Below, piece after piece: positions 20,241 through 32,632 of a stretch of DNA of 64,000 bases. The notes beneath the pieces are model-generated. The model was not told where the DNA came from. It worked only from the letters and a program-made list of their open reading frames with translations, and ran no database searches. The DNA is from Phyllostachys edulis (Eukaryota; Streptophyta; Magnoliopsida; Poales; Poaceae). The stretch covers positions 58,278,611 to 58,342,610 of the forward strand of contig CM070548.1 in NCBI GenBank assembly GCA_036346405.1, written 5' to 3'. Made by a program: the position numbers and the translations under genes. Position 1 is the stretch's first letter. Each line of letters opens with the position of its first letter.

Positions 20241-23200
20241 TCTCTCTCGGCCTCAGCAAACAGCTCGTCCTCGAGCTGAAATGATGGATACGTACGTTTG
20301 AATTCTTCCACTAGTTCCCAAGTAGCATCCGCAGCTGGTAATCCCACCCATTGAACCAGCACATGCCAAACATCACGACGTAGATTTGCCTTCAAAATTT
20401 TCGCAGGAACTGGACTTGCTCGCCCGCTATCAATGTGTGGTAGAACCGGTATGGATGTAGGTGGGGTTCCATGAAATTTCTTCAGAAGACCAACATGGAA
20501 CACATTGTGTAGACGACTTCCAGCGGGTAATTGGAGGTGATACGCCACGGTACCAATGCGAGCTAACACCTGATACGGGCCATAGAACCGTGGACTGAGT
20601 TTGCCTATGCGACGTCCCGGTAATGAGACTGCTGAGCGATGAAGTAGACGTAGCCATACCCAATCATGCACCTCAAAAGTTATCTCACGATGGTGCTTAT
20701 CGTAGTATAGTTTGGCTTACTGTTGGGCTTGAAGTAATCATTCACGGACCTCACAGATGAAGTCATCACAGTCCTGAAGTTGAGCTTCAACTGCTGCCAC
20801 CTTTGCCGTCCCGACGTCATAAGTCGTCAAGGAGGGAGGAGCACGCCCATAAACCACCTTAAAAGGAGTATCACGCAAAGCTGTGTGATACGAAGTGTTA
20901 TAACAGTATTTCGCCCATGGTAGCCAATCAACCCAAGTACGCGGACGATCTCCTGTTAAACACCAAAGGTACATAGCGATGGCTTTGTTAACCGCTTCTG
21001 TTTGGCCATCGGATTGTGGGTGAAATGCTGAGCTCATGTGAAGCTTAGTTCCTGTTAAACGGAACAAGTCTTGCCAAAAAATACTGGTGAAAACCGGGTA
21101 ACGGTCACTGACAATCGACTGTGGAATCCCGTGGAGGCGCACAATATCCTGAAAAAATACACGGGCGATTGTCGTGGCTGTATATGGATGGCCCAATGGA
21201 ATAAAGTGAGCATACTTAGAAAAACGGTCGATAACCGAAAGGATAACCGATTTGCCATGTACACAAGGTAACCCTTCGACAAAGTCCATTGAAATATCAG
21301 CCCATATGGAATTCGGAACGACCAGTGGTTGTAGTAGACCGGCCGGATGCAAGTGCTCCGTTTTATTTCGTTGGCATATCACACATGCTCGGACAAAGTC
21401 CTGTACTGCCTTCCGTGCATGCGGTATATGGAAATCCAAACGTAGACGTTGAATGGTTTTCTGAAAACTTTCATGACCAACATGAGCAGCAGCCAATATG
21501 GATGGTAACGCAGGTGAAGAAGGTGATACATACACACGTCCTCCATGGAGTACTAGTCCTTCGGACCAAGCCCACGGTGCTCCTAACTCTCCTGATTGAA
21601 TTTTCAATTGTATGGCCTGTAACTCAGAGGATGATGCCACCTCCTAACGTAGCTCATCAAATAGAGAAAAAGATGGTCCTGACAAGGCATATGTAATAGC
21701 AGTGTCTCCTTCACGGCGAGAAAGAGCATCGGCGATGATGTTGAGATGCCCTGGACGATATTCAACCGTGAAGCTATATCCAAACAATTTGCTGACCCAT
21801 TGATGTTGTGGTATAGTGGAGAGGCGTTGTTCTAGCAAGAATTTCAGGCTATAATGGTCAGTGCGTACAATGAAGGAATGACCCCAGAGGTATGGCCACC
21901 AGTGACGGATTACATGCACCAACCCGATGAGCTCCCGTTCATATGCGGCCAGTTTTGTGTGACGAGCGGCAACAGGTTTACTGAAGAAGGCTAAGGGTCC
22001 CACGCCCTGGTGCAAGACGGCGCTGAAACCAGTACCTGACGCATCGCATTCCACAATAAAATCAACAGAGAAGTCAGGTAGGTGAAGAACTGGTGCCGTG
22101 GATAGAGCCCGTTTGAGTGTTTGAAAAGCCTGATCCGTGGCCTCGGACCACTGAAATGACTCCTTTTTGAGTAATTTGGTGAGAGGAGCTGCTATTGTGT
22201 TGAAATCCCGGATAAATTTACGGTAGTAGCCGGCGAGGCCAAGGAACCCACGTAACCCTCGCATTGACAGTGGTTGTGGCCATGTTTGGACAGCAATCAC
22301 CTTGTCTTCATCCATGGCTACCCCCTGAGCCGAGATCACATGGCCAAGGTAGGTGATAGACGTTGTGCCAAAGTTGCATTTGGAGCGCTTCAGGTGAAGG
22401 CAGTGGACACGTATGACTTGGAGGATTGCCCGTAGGTGTTGTAAATGTTCCGACCAAGACGATCTGTAGATCAAAATATCATCAAAAAAGACGAGCACAA
22501 AACGACGAAGATAGGGTCTCAACACCTCATTCATTAACGCCTGAAATGTAGACGGCGCGTTTGTTAGGCCGAACGGCATCACCAAAAACTCGAAGTGGCC
22601 ATGATGTGTTCGGAAAGCAGTCTTCTCCACATCGTCCGGATGCATACGCACTTGATGATACCCGGAGCGAAGGTCAAGCTTGGTGAAGAAGCGAGCACCC
22701 CGCAATTCATCCAAGAGCTCATCGACGACCGGAATAGGAAATTTGTCGTGGACCGTTAGTTCATTAAGTGCACGGTAATCAATACAAAAGCGCCAAGAAT
22801 TGTCTGCTTTCTTGACTAGGAGTACTGGTGAGGAAAATGCCGAGGTGCTTGGCCTTATCGTGCCTAGTTGTAACATAGCGTCACATTGTCGTTCGAGTTC
22901 ATCTTTTGCAACTAAGGATACCTGTACGGTCGTACTGCCACCGGTTCTGCCCCATGTCGAAGACGAATGCGGTGATCGAAGGAGCGTGCGGGTGGTAATC
23001 CCTTTGGTTCAGCAAAATGATCCTCAAACTCGGTCAATAGGGCAGTGAGGAGATCCTCCTTGGATCCTGTGATTGCGCGAACTGCTGTCGTTGGCGCTAC
23101 AATGCCGTCCCAAGATATGTGTCGTCCTTCTCGCCAAAACGAAATGCGTAAATTGTTGAAATCCTAGAGGATCGGCCCGAGACTACGAAGCCATTGAACG

Positions 23201-24741
23201 CCAAGAACGATGTCGAAACCTCCCAATGGAATAGCGAGAGCATCCATTGTAAATGTTTCGCCTGCAACCTGGAAGTGGAGGTTTCGTGCTAAGCCCCCAC
23301 TGGATACCTTGTCCCCATTGGCAACCTCCACGCGAAGATCTAGTCGGGTTTCTAGCTTCACCCCCATGTGTGGAACAAGATCGGCATTGAGGAAGTTGTG
23401 CATGGACCCTGTGTCTAAGAGCGCAATGAAGGTCTTCGTGCCCACTGTGACCTGGACTTGCATTGTTTCCGTTGCTCGGATGCTCCACAACCCTGTCAAA
23501 GCATGAAGAGACACTGTGGGTGCTGGTTCCCGGTATGCGGGTGCTTCGTCCCATGTGGTCTCGTCGTCATCTGCTACCTCAATATAAAATAGCCGCTAAC
23601 AGCGATGACCACGTACGTATTGCTCATCACAGTTAAAACATAATCCCTATTTGCATCGTTCAACCATTTCGGTTGGGTTGAGGCGGCGTAAGGGGCAACC
23701 TGGCTGAGCCGTTGTGGTTGGGTTGGCCGTTGGTGCATTGCTCGACGCTGGTTGTCATGGTACAACCGGTATGGGTATAGAGGGGCGCTGGCCACCTGGG
23801 TTCCGTGGAACCGTCCGGTTGGTGTTTGCCGTTGCCGGCGTTGGTGTGGACTGGTTGCGTCGCTCATATGCCCGTGCAAGGCTGATGGCCACTTGGAGGT
23901 CAGGTGGGTCTTGGAGTTCAACATCCACGCAAAGTTGCTCCGGAAGGCCTGCTGTGAATAGCTAAGTCTGGTGGAACGGATGCAAGGCTTATGTTCTGCA
24001 TAAGAGCTCCAAAAATTGATCAATGTAGTCTTGCACTGTGCCGGGGAATGGAAGTCGAGCCAGGGCTCCAAGTGGATTGCTTCGGAGAGGTGGCCCAAAC
24101 CGTAGATTGCACAGCTCCTTGAGGCGATGCCATGTTGGTTGACCATAATCTCGTTCCAACTGGAAGTACCAATATTGGGCTATCCCCGTGAGGTGATAGG
24201 AAGCTAGCCAGACCTTGTCGGCCCCGTCCGTCCTTTGCCCACGAAAAAATTGCTCGCACCGATTTATCCATACTAGAGGATCATCCTTGCCATCATATAC
24301 GGGAAATTCTAGTTTGTGATAGCGTGGAACCCCTAAGGATGGGTTACCTTTGGTCGGAAGATAACCTCCGTTTGTTTCTCGTGTCTAGTGTGGCAATGGA
24401 TTCGGTTGATATGGCAGCGTGGACGTTGCGGTTGCCGCTGTGCCATATGGAAACTGCACTGGATGATGGGTTGCGGCGAAAGAAAATACGGGCACTTGCA
24501 GTGGCCCTGAAAATTGTTGTCCCAGGTGAGTCGACGGATTCGGAAGTTGCGCTCCTTGTGGTGGTTGCAGTAGACCCGGCAACTCGGCTGCAGATTGCTT
24601 TTCAATGGCCATGAGTCGGGTGACCACATCACCCATCTGTTGGTTCATGCCGTCGATTCTGATCGTTATCATCTGTAGCGATTTGAAGACCTGCTCCATA
24701 GTCACCTCTTCTACTTCTTCACTTGCAAACATTGTGTCCAC
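20171..24741 (-). pseudogene. Gag-Pol polyprotein of the Reina-type element, with stops
   Basis: The reading starts at 24741 (MDTMFASEEVEEVTMEQV). Gag follows with a damaged zinc knuckle (LCFNCDEQYVRGHRC near 23590-23650). Protease has LLDTGSMHNFLN near 23410. RT runs about 22990-22250 with RALNEL, MPFGLTNAPSTFQ and an intact FFDD catalytic motif. RNase H follows (CDASGTGF, then YERELIGLVHV). Integrase lies in 21640-20738 with CVICQRNK, DISMDFVEGLP and HPQSDGQTEAVN. A chromodomain lies near 20400-20270 (VLVQWVGLPAADATWE). About eight in-frame stops interrupt it, for example after ADLPIL at 23161 and near 21641 and 20735. They look like point mutations, so the copy was probably functional when inserted but is now dead. 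Confidence 0.9.
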
Positions 24742-24764
24742 CGAATCTAGCTATGATACCAGAT

Positions 24765-25137
24765 TGGTATGTCTCAGCGATCGCAATGGATATCGATGTT
24801 TCACAGGTGATTGTGTCTGGGCGGATCGGCGTCCAGGAGCCGTGGCAAGCGGAATTGGCGGCAAGCACAAGATGAGGAACGGAGAACAGGGAGATCAGGG
24901 AAATAGACTTTACTGCTTTGTTGTACCGATACATGAGTAGTGCTTCCCCTTTTATAGTTTTTATCTATTCAAAGCAAGTATGTAACTATGGCTAAAAGAC
25001 AGCAACAATAAGTAATAGACTTGGACTCTGTAACAGACTCGGATTCATCTTTTTGTTGAGTTGTACTTCATGTTGTTTGCGCTGATTGTATTTCCTTCCG
25101 AGTACTGCGTCTCTTATAAGGAATTCCCCACACAACA
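24765..25137 (-). repeat. 5' LTR of the Reina-type element
   Basis: 373 bp, about 97% identical to the other LTR. A minus-strand TATAAAAG (24949-24956) marks the LTR promoter. This LTR is the first part of the element met by transcripts reading through from the starch gene. Confidence 0.95.
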
Positions 25138-25160
25138 CTTGCTTGCGACATCTTGTTATG
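25138..25160 (-). other. Proximal BEIIa 3' UTR stub
   Basis: Only these 23 bp, of which the lowest five are the CTTGC duplication, lie between the TGA stop (25161-25163) and the inserted retrotransposon. Confidence 0.9.
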
Positions 25161-28100
25161 TCAGGTCACCGGAGCATAGACAACACAGGTTCTACTAGGA
25201 GTATATACTGAGAACGAATGGGGCCTGTTGTCATGTGAACTGTCCTGCAAGGAGCGGACAAGCATAAGTTAGTTCAGATTTGCCAGGAACGAGTTTACAC
25301 AAGCAACCTCGTCCGTGCAAATACTTACGACAGTGAAGTGCTCTGCAGTGTGATGGATCCTACCAAATCCACCAAAGAGTCCAGCGTCCGAGTCTAAGAC
25401 CACCTGATAGAAAACAGCAGATATTATCAGCACCCAACAAATGCAGTCCATCTGTATGAACGAGCTGCTTCAAAACTGATTAAAAGAATTCTGAGTAAAT
25501 TTTCCAGGTAATTTTCAAAATATGGATGGCCTCAAATATGGCACGATTACACCACCCAGAATAAGTAGCTGATTCTTGTTCTCCAATATTATGCTTAAAT
25601 ATAAAAGGTTAGAGACAGAAACATCAATTCCAGCAGGAGACGAGCACTTGTATTTTGCATCTTGTGTCTGCTTATACAACAAAAGCAAACCGGAAAAAAA
25701 ATCCTAGTTTTTTTAGATAAGATCGAAACTGGTGTTAACGTTGGTTCACAATGGGATAATTACCGTGCTGAGGAAGGCCAGATGGCATGACTTGAAGGGG
25801 ATTAGGGTATTAGAAGAGGGAGATAGACATAGGTTGAGAGGAGAGAATATTTGGGAGAGAATAGATTAATTTTTCTTGCTTGATCTGAAAGATTACGCTG
25901 GATCTGAAAGATTACAATGCCTGATTTTACATAGAGCTACTTAACTTGACCCCTAAGACTTGAACTCTTAACATCGAAACAAGCTCAACTCCTATTCTAT
26001 CTCTATCCTAATTCTCCTCCACCTGAACTACTACTGCGTTGCCCCTTTCCCGCTACTAGATAAACTAATAAGTGGACTCTACTTCTTATCTCAAACCTTT
26101 CCCACATGGCCAACCGTCCGGCCACAGCATTTGATCTTGCTGTGCACGTCTGTGCTACTGCTGCTGCACAGGGCCCTTAAAACTCGAAGTTCTGAGTTCT
26201 GATTACCAAGAACCTCCTCGCTCCTTACTCTTAGCAATGTATTTGGAGAAATATTTGGTAATAGGCATAGTACAAGTGTACAACTCATCTAGCAAAGAAA
26301 AAAAATACAATCTGATGATGGGCAATGCACATAGCTGCATACCTTGTACTTCCCAGGCTTTAAACAACCAACACGGTAGTCAAAATAGCTGTTACTCCAA
26401 TGGAAGTTTAACACAAATACCAGATCTCCTCTTTCAAACACAATCACCTTATCCTCCTCATGTTTCCGAGATATGTACTGGTGGTCTGATGTCATGAACT
26501 GCACTTACATGGTTTGTTTCATCAGCAAATCTTCATTGGTGCCAAAGAATGTTAAGAGGCATAGCAATAATCATTAACTTGCTAAAATCTACCTAGTTTA
26601 GAGCAATGGGTACTAAAAGGACAGTTGAACAGGAACTACGAAATATAATTAGTGATAATGGAATAAACCATAATCTCTTCTCCAATTTCAGATATAGTTT
26701 GGTGGCAAGGGCAAGCAGCAATACGGGTACTGCAAATACTCTTCCCATTTCAAATCTCAGTTAGCACCGGCAAAGAAAAAAACTAATCCAATGTTTTCAA
26801 AACATTTTTTAGTACATCCTTCCTAATATTAATGCTACAGTGCACGGGTGCTGTTCAGGTGCAGTATTTTCTGCACCTGATAATCTGGCTTGTTTCTGTG
26901 CATCGGTTTATCAGATTTAGAGGATGGGTCCCTTGCATCATCGTGCGGTTTGTACCAAACCTATAGCTGACTAACCAACTGACATAGTGAAATGATTATG
27001 AAGAAACAGTAATGTGATGTTGTTACTATAAACAGTAAGCATAGTGACTCAACCTTGCAGGGACGAAAAGGAAAGTAAAGACTAAATAGTACATACTCCA
27101 TATTTTTCCTCAAGATGCTGCATTGCTTGATCAAACTGTTGCATACCATGATACCTAAGATATTCTGCATCACCCTGACAAAGTAAAACAAGGGAAAAAT
27201 TCTTACCGATCAATAAATTTAACAAAATCATGGTTCAATATTTCAGGTCCTGCTCAAATGCTAATGCAAATAAAGAGTAGATGACCGAGATGAATTATCA
27301 TAATGGCACCTTGTTGAATAAATCACTGGAGGTCAAAGAAGACATTAATTTGACTCGATGGAGGTAGAAATTACTGTTGTTACCAATAATAAGCTATTAA
27401 CACAGAATGTTTACCAGGTCAAATCTTCGACGGCATTTGTCATAACTGTTGTTATTCCCTGGAATGAACTTACCACTTGGAAGTTCTTGTGGACCTCTTG
27501 GAAAATCTATCCATTCTGCAAAATAAAAGGTTGAACAATAACCTTAAAACCAACTGGTTCCTGAAACATAGTAAAACTACATTTGACAAGATAATTGTCA
27601 AATGAAAGTTTCTTTTAAGATTCAAACAACACAACATGCAACAAAGTGGTTAAATCTCACCGGGATGTCCAAACTCATTTCCCATAAAGTTAAGATAGCC
27701 TTCTCCTCCTAAACCCATCGTGATAAGTCTAATCATTTTATGCAATGCTATCCCACGATCAATGATAGGTGTTGAAGGTCTCTCCAGAGCCATGAAATCA
27801 TACATATCCTGCATGAATACACCAGATGAGGTTCTCGTGTCATTCTTTATTAAAATTATGTGATGTTGTGCTTCTACATGTGTTTGCCTAAGAACAATTA
27901 AACCAGAAAGATTATATCAAAGACTCAAACAAAAGAATGATACAAATTTGTTCTACAACCTCAATGAAGTATTAAAACAAGGAAATCACATTTTTTTACA
28001 GGACTATTCAAGAATAGGAATTCTCCTAGACATAAGTATTGGTGGCAATCATGCTCCAGTGCATGAGATTTCATAGATACAGGATCTAGAGATCATAGAT

Positions 28101-31100
28101 ACATGCAACTAATATGAGAAAAGCAGGGTACACCAGTACACTAGTCTAAACTCTAAAACTAGTCTAAAGCTATCCAACTTAACCAACAATCTAGCTTGCA
28201 TTTAGTGCTCGAGGAAAATCAAGAGATATAATTATTATAATAACAAATAAATTTCATAACGACACAAGCATGTAGATGAAACAAAATAAATTATGGTATC
28301 AGCTACGGTCAGAATAAGTAAAATCTAGAAAATTGATGTGTGATTACCTTGTCCATCAACCAGAATGCAATAGTCTTGTCACCAACTAGTGCTTGATCAT
28401 GGCTTTCAGCATAAGTAACACACTTCTCTAACCACCTCCTATTTGTTAGTGTCTGCACGATGTCAGCCATCTTCCAATCTTGATCACTTTTTCTGTGCAA
28501 AATAAAAGTTGCAATTCAGAAACCATACATTCACATAAAAAAAAAACCAGAAGGCACATGAAGCACCAACCTTTTATAGTTTCAAAACAATTTGAGAAAA
28601 ATGGGAGAAGCAAAGAGCAGAAGAATCTTTTTTCATAGACACAGAATAGAGGGTAACTGCGTCTTGTTTTTGTAGTTATTCTGCATAACCTACAAAGTCA
28701 CGACCACTAACCCCTTTATGCCCAAATCCAATACACTAATGCACATGCATGTGGAAGTTCATGTGTGTAGCGCTATGCAGAGAAAATTTTGAATTTATAT
28801 TCATATACAGTGCACAAGAAAATCTTATATCCAGTAGATATATATTACCATCTGCCTTAACCAATATTTGAAACACTTACTTGAGAAGTTCAATCCATTT
28901 GTCAGCAACAGCCATATGCATGCGATAATCAAAACCAACTCCACCATCTTGAATAGGAATGGAAAATGTAGGCATTCCACTAACCTGAAAAGGTTAAATG
29001 AATAACTAACAGAACAGTTTAAACATTAAGTTTTTTTTATAAAAAAATCCTGTTTATGTATGAAATCTACTTATTTAGAAACTAGAACTCTGGCCCATAG
29101 AGGCTCCACCATAAACTGGCTACTGTTTTAGAACTCTAGCCCATACAGGCTACGCCATAACCTGGTTTATGTGTATTTAATCAAACTTTCAGTAAGTTGT
29201 AGTCCCCAAGAAAAGGAAAGGTTGTCACTCCATGGAACATGCATCTATTTGAATATGGATAAAGATGGCTTTCTATATCAGACACTTCGGACATGTAACT
29301 AGTACCAGGTAGCTATTTGATCACCTTGCTACCTGATAATTCCATAGTAAGCGATGACTCGAATGGCCTTGCATATTTATGTACAAACAGGAGCTGACAA
29401 GCACGTCTCAATAACTCGAGTGAAATGACCATACAAAACGTTGAAGAATAATGCTTTTAAATTTCAAACAAGAATATGCATGTAAGACATAATGTCCAAG
29501 GCCCTGGACTTGATGTAGTTGCAAAGTAATGGCGCAGTGTGTGCTTTATTTCAAAAATCTAAAGCAATTTTTATATGAACCTCCTGTCAAAATAAACAAA
29601 AGCAACCCAGACTGCAAAAGTGATGACCATTAATACATGTGTGAGAAATTATATTGAAAGATAAATGCAGTCACTTACATCTTCACCAATGGTTACAGCC
29701 TCAGGATAAAGTCCATGAATTAGATCATTTACCAGCATCAAGTAAACAACTGCATCGACATCGGTGGCAAAGCCAAAATACTCATTGTAGTTCCCCGAAA
29801 AAGTTACCTAAAACAAATTTCAGTAATTTAGAAAAATGAATAATAGGTTGTAAACTTGTAATAAAATATGATACCGTAACGGAACCCTGAGAAAATTCAA
29901 AATTCTTCGGTGTAACCCAATCAGAATTACCAAGGTAGTGAAAATAAAGTAACGGAAATCAAGCGATAAATTACTTGTAATCCATGGTGAGTATACATCA
30001 TAGAGGTCACACCATCAAATCGGAAACCATCAAACTTATATTCCTCAAGCCACCATCTTGCATTGGAAAGTAGAAATCTTATAACCTGTATTAAGATAAA
30101 AATGTTAGATGATATATAGACAGATTAATGGGGATAAATACATAAGAGATGGCAATAAAAGTTATCTTGTTCCATACTTCCCAATTCCCGTAGTTGAACA
30201 GGTGAGAATCCCACATCCAATGATGGCCCCGTGAACCACTATGAAAGTAATGTGTATCTGTACCATCAAAACCATTCAACCCGTCCAGGGTATTATTTGA
30301 CGCATGACTGCAGCAAACAGAAAACCAAAGGTAAAACTATGTAACAACGGGTCTTGAGTGAATCAACCAGGATATCCAATGGGTTAAAATCAATCTCATC
30401 CCAAAGGTAAAGCTATACAACCAAAAGGGCTTTGAACAAAGACATCCAACAGGTTTAAATCAATCTCATCTATATATACATGAACAAAATAATTAAGTAC
30501 GAAAACAAGTGAGAAACGAGTCATGTATACTGGTATCTCTTCTATATATTGCTTCTTGGAACATTCTTTCTTTCACCAAGGAAAATATCCAGTGATTCTC
30601 TTTTCTTCCTTTGGGTTGTAGGACTTTATGACATAATATAATACGTCACCAACTAATTGTTCTTCCTCAGACATCATTGCTTCTGTCCACAAAGCAATAA
30701 CTTCATATATTTCTATATTTCATAGTGATTGACAACACTTGACATGTAAAATGTACTTATAACTGTTTGGAGAAACTAGATGATGCTTTCATCATTCCAA
30801 TCCACAAGAAAGGCCACCAAAACTTAAATAAAGAATCAAGACTAATGTGAGGTCACCTGTTCACAAATAAGAAAAAGGGACAAAAACGTTTACAAGAACT
30901 TACACATCATAATAAATTGGAAAATCATCCTAAGATTCCAGTTAATCTTAAATGCTTGCCGAATTAAATTGTGAGAATTCTCAGTGCAGAAATTCCAGTA
31001 GTGATAAAAAGTTTACCAAAGGGAAGAAAGAAGGAAAGAAAATAACAGACAATTAGTTGGATCACAAAAAAGATTAGACGATGATAAAAGATGACTGCAG

Positions 31101-32580
31101 ATGAATTGGCAAACATTCAGAATAAAAGAGCCTAAAAACAAAATCCGATAAGGTATAATATTATACATCAACTTGTAGAGTCCATTTACAGTTATATACT
31201 AAAATTGAGTTGTTTCATGATAGTCATTAAATCAACTCTCTTGTTTGCCACAACAAACACACATACAAGGAAAACGGCAGGCAAAAGAAGCGACCTTACA
31301 AACATAAAACCGGTGACCTAAAATAAAATTACAAGAAACTACATCGGGGAACTGACCTAAAGGTGTCGAATGTATTCAACTTCAAAATGAACAATATTTG
31401 AAATAATATGATAGATCAGTTAACAATCAGCAACTTATTAAGTACCTGTGAACAACATCCATGAGGACAAGCAAACCAAGCTCATGAGCTCTATCAATCA
31501 AAGACTTTAAATCTTCAGGGGTCCCAAAACGGCTACTTGGTGCAAAGAAATTGGTAACATGGTATCTGCAATAAAAGAAACAAAATACTAATAAATATTG
31601 TAGTATTGATTATCAAAAAAGAAAAGGCAGCATTTGCACTAAAAATTTTAGTTGAGTGTTACTTCAATGGCCATGTCACTGGAAAGGACACCAATATGAA
31701 TTCTGATGCACACTAGTTGTCATACTGCTAATATGGTGGAGCTTACTATCATCCCTCTATATAAAGATAGTCAATATGTATGTAACTTTATTGTTATGTG
31801 TGCATTCAAACACAATTCTTTATTGGAGACCAAACCAAATTGGTTACATTTCCAGAATATCAAAATAAAATCGGTCAGTGATAAGATGGCTACTCTGAAT
31901 GAGAACACAGGAAGAAGTAGTTGAAAGGTAGCAAGAAGCAGCAGTTTCTCACATAAAAAATAAAGCAAAGAAAAGAAGGAAGAAAGAAACACGAAAGATG
32001 AGAAGTTTCCAAGCACATAAGAGTTGCTAAAGCTGAAATAGGTCTAATATATAAATTATAAAGGCAAGAAAGAAACCAGAATGGATCCAGGGAATACCCA
32101 AAGCTTCCATAATACGAGTGCTCTTGGATTGCCATTATTTGCACTGCATTGTATCCAAGTCTTTTAATTCTTGGAAGCACCTCATCCCTAAAGTTTGCAT
32201 ATGTATTGATCTTAGGTTCCTGATCGCAAAAAAACTAGTAATTATCCAAGTGTCTATATAATAATGAAGCCAGCAAGCATAATTGACAAAAAGAAAGAAT
32301 AATGAATTAATGAAAGAACATCTATGTACAACAATTTCTTAGTTCGCTAGGATATGCCACAAATGACGTGGCAATACCACTATAGGACAAAATGTAGAAA
32401 GATAGGAGGCATAGTTGTGCTATTATCTAATTTGATGGTGTGACTGTGTGAGACTTAAAAACAGAGTTAATTAAACATTTTTTCATGGAACTCACTTTGA
32501 GGTATCTTATAATCATTATTGGAGTGGATTTAAGTGGTATGTGAGAAGTAGAATCGTACTCCAGAGTACCATACCATTTT

Positions 32581-32632
<52 letters not shown>

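Larger units (their letters stand above)
19869..25137 (-). mobile_element. Complete Ty3/gypsy chromovirus (Reina type), 5269 bp, in the BEIIa 3' UTR
   Basis: Two LTRs (19869-20240 and 24765-25137, TGGTATG...CACAACA) flank an internal region, and CTTGC is duplicated at 19864-19868 and 25138-25142. On the minus strand the primer site TGGTATCATAGC (24750-24761, one mismatch to Met tRNA) lies 3 bp from the 5' LTR, and a GAGAGAGA purine tract abuts the 3' LTR. The LTRs differ at about 12 of 372 positions plus one indel by hand count (about 3%), so the insertion is fairly young. Gene order is gag, protease, RT, RNase H, integrase, chromodomain. Small size, short LTRs and a terminal chromodomain fit the Reina clade. 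Confidence 0.95.
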
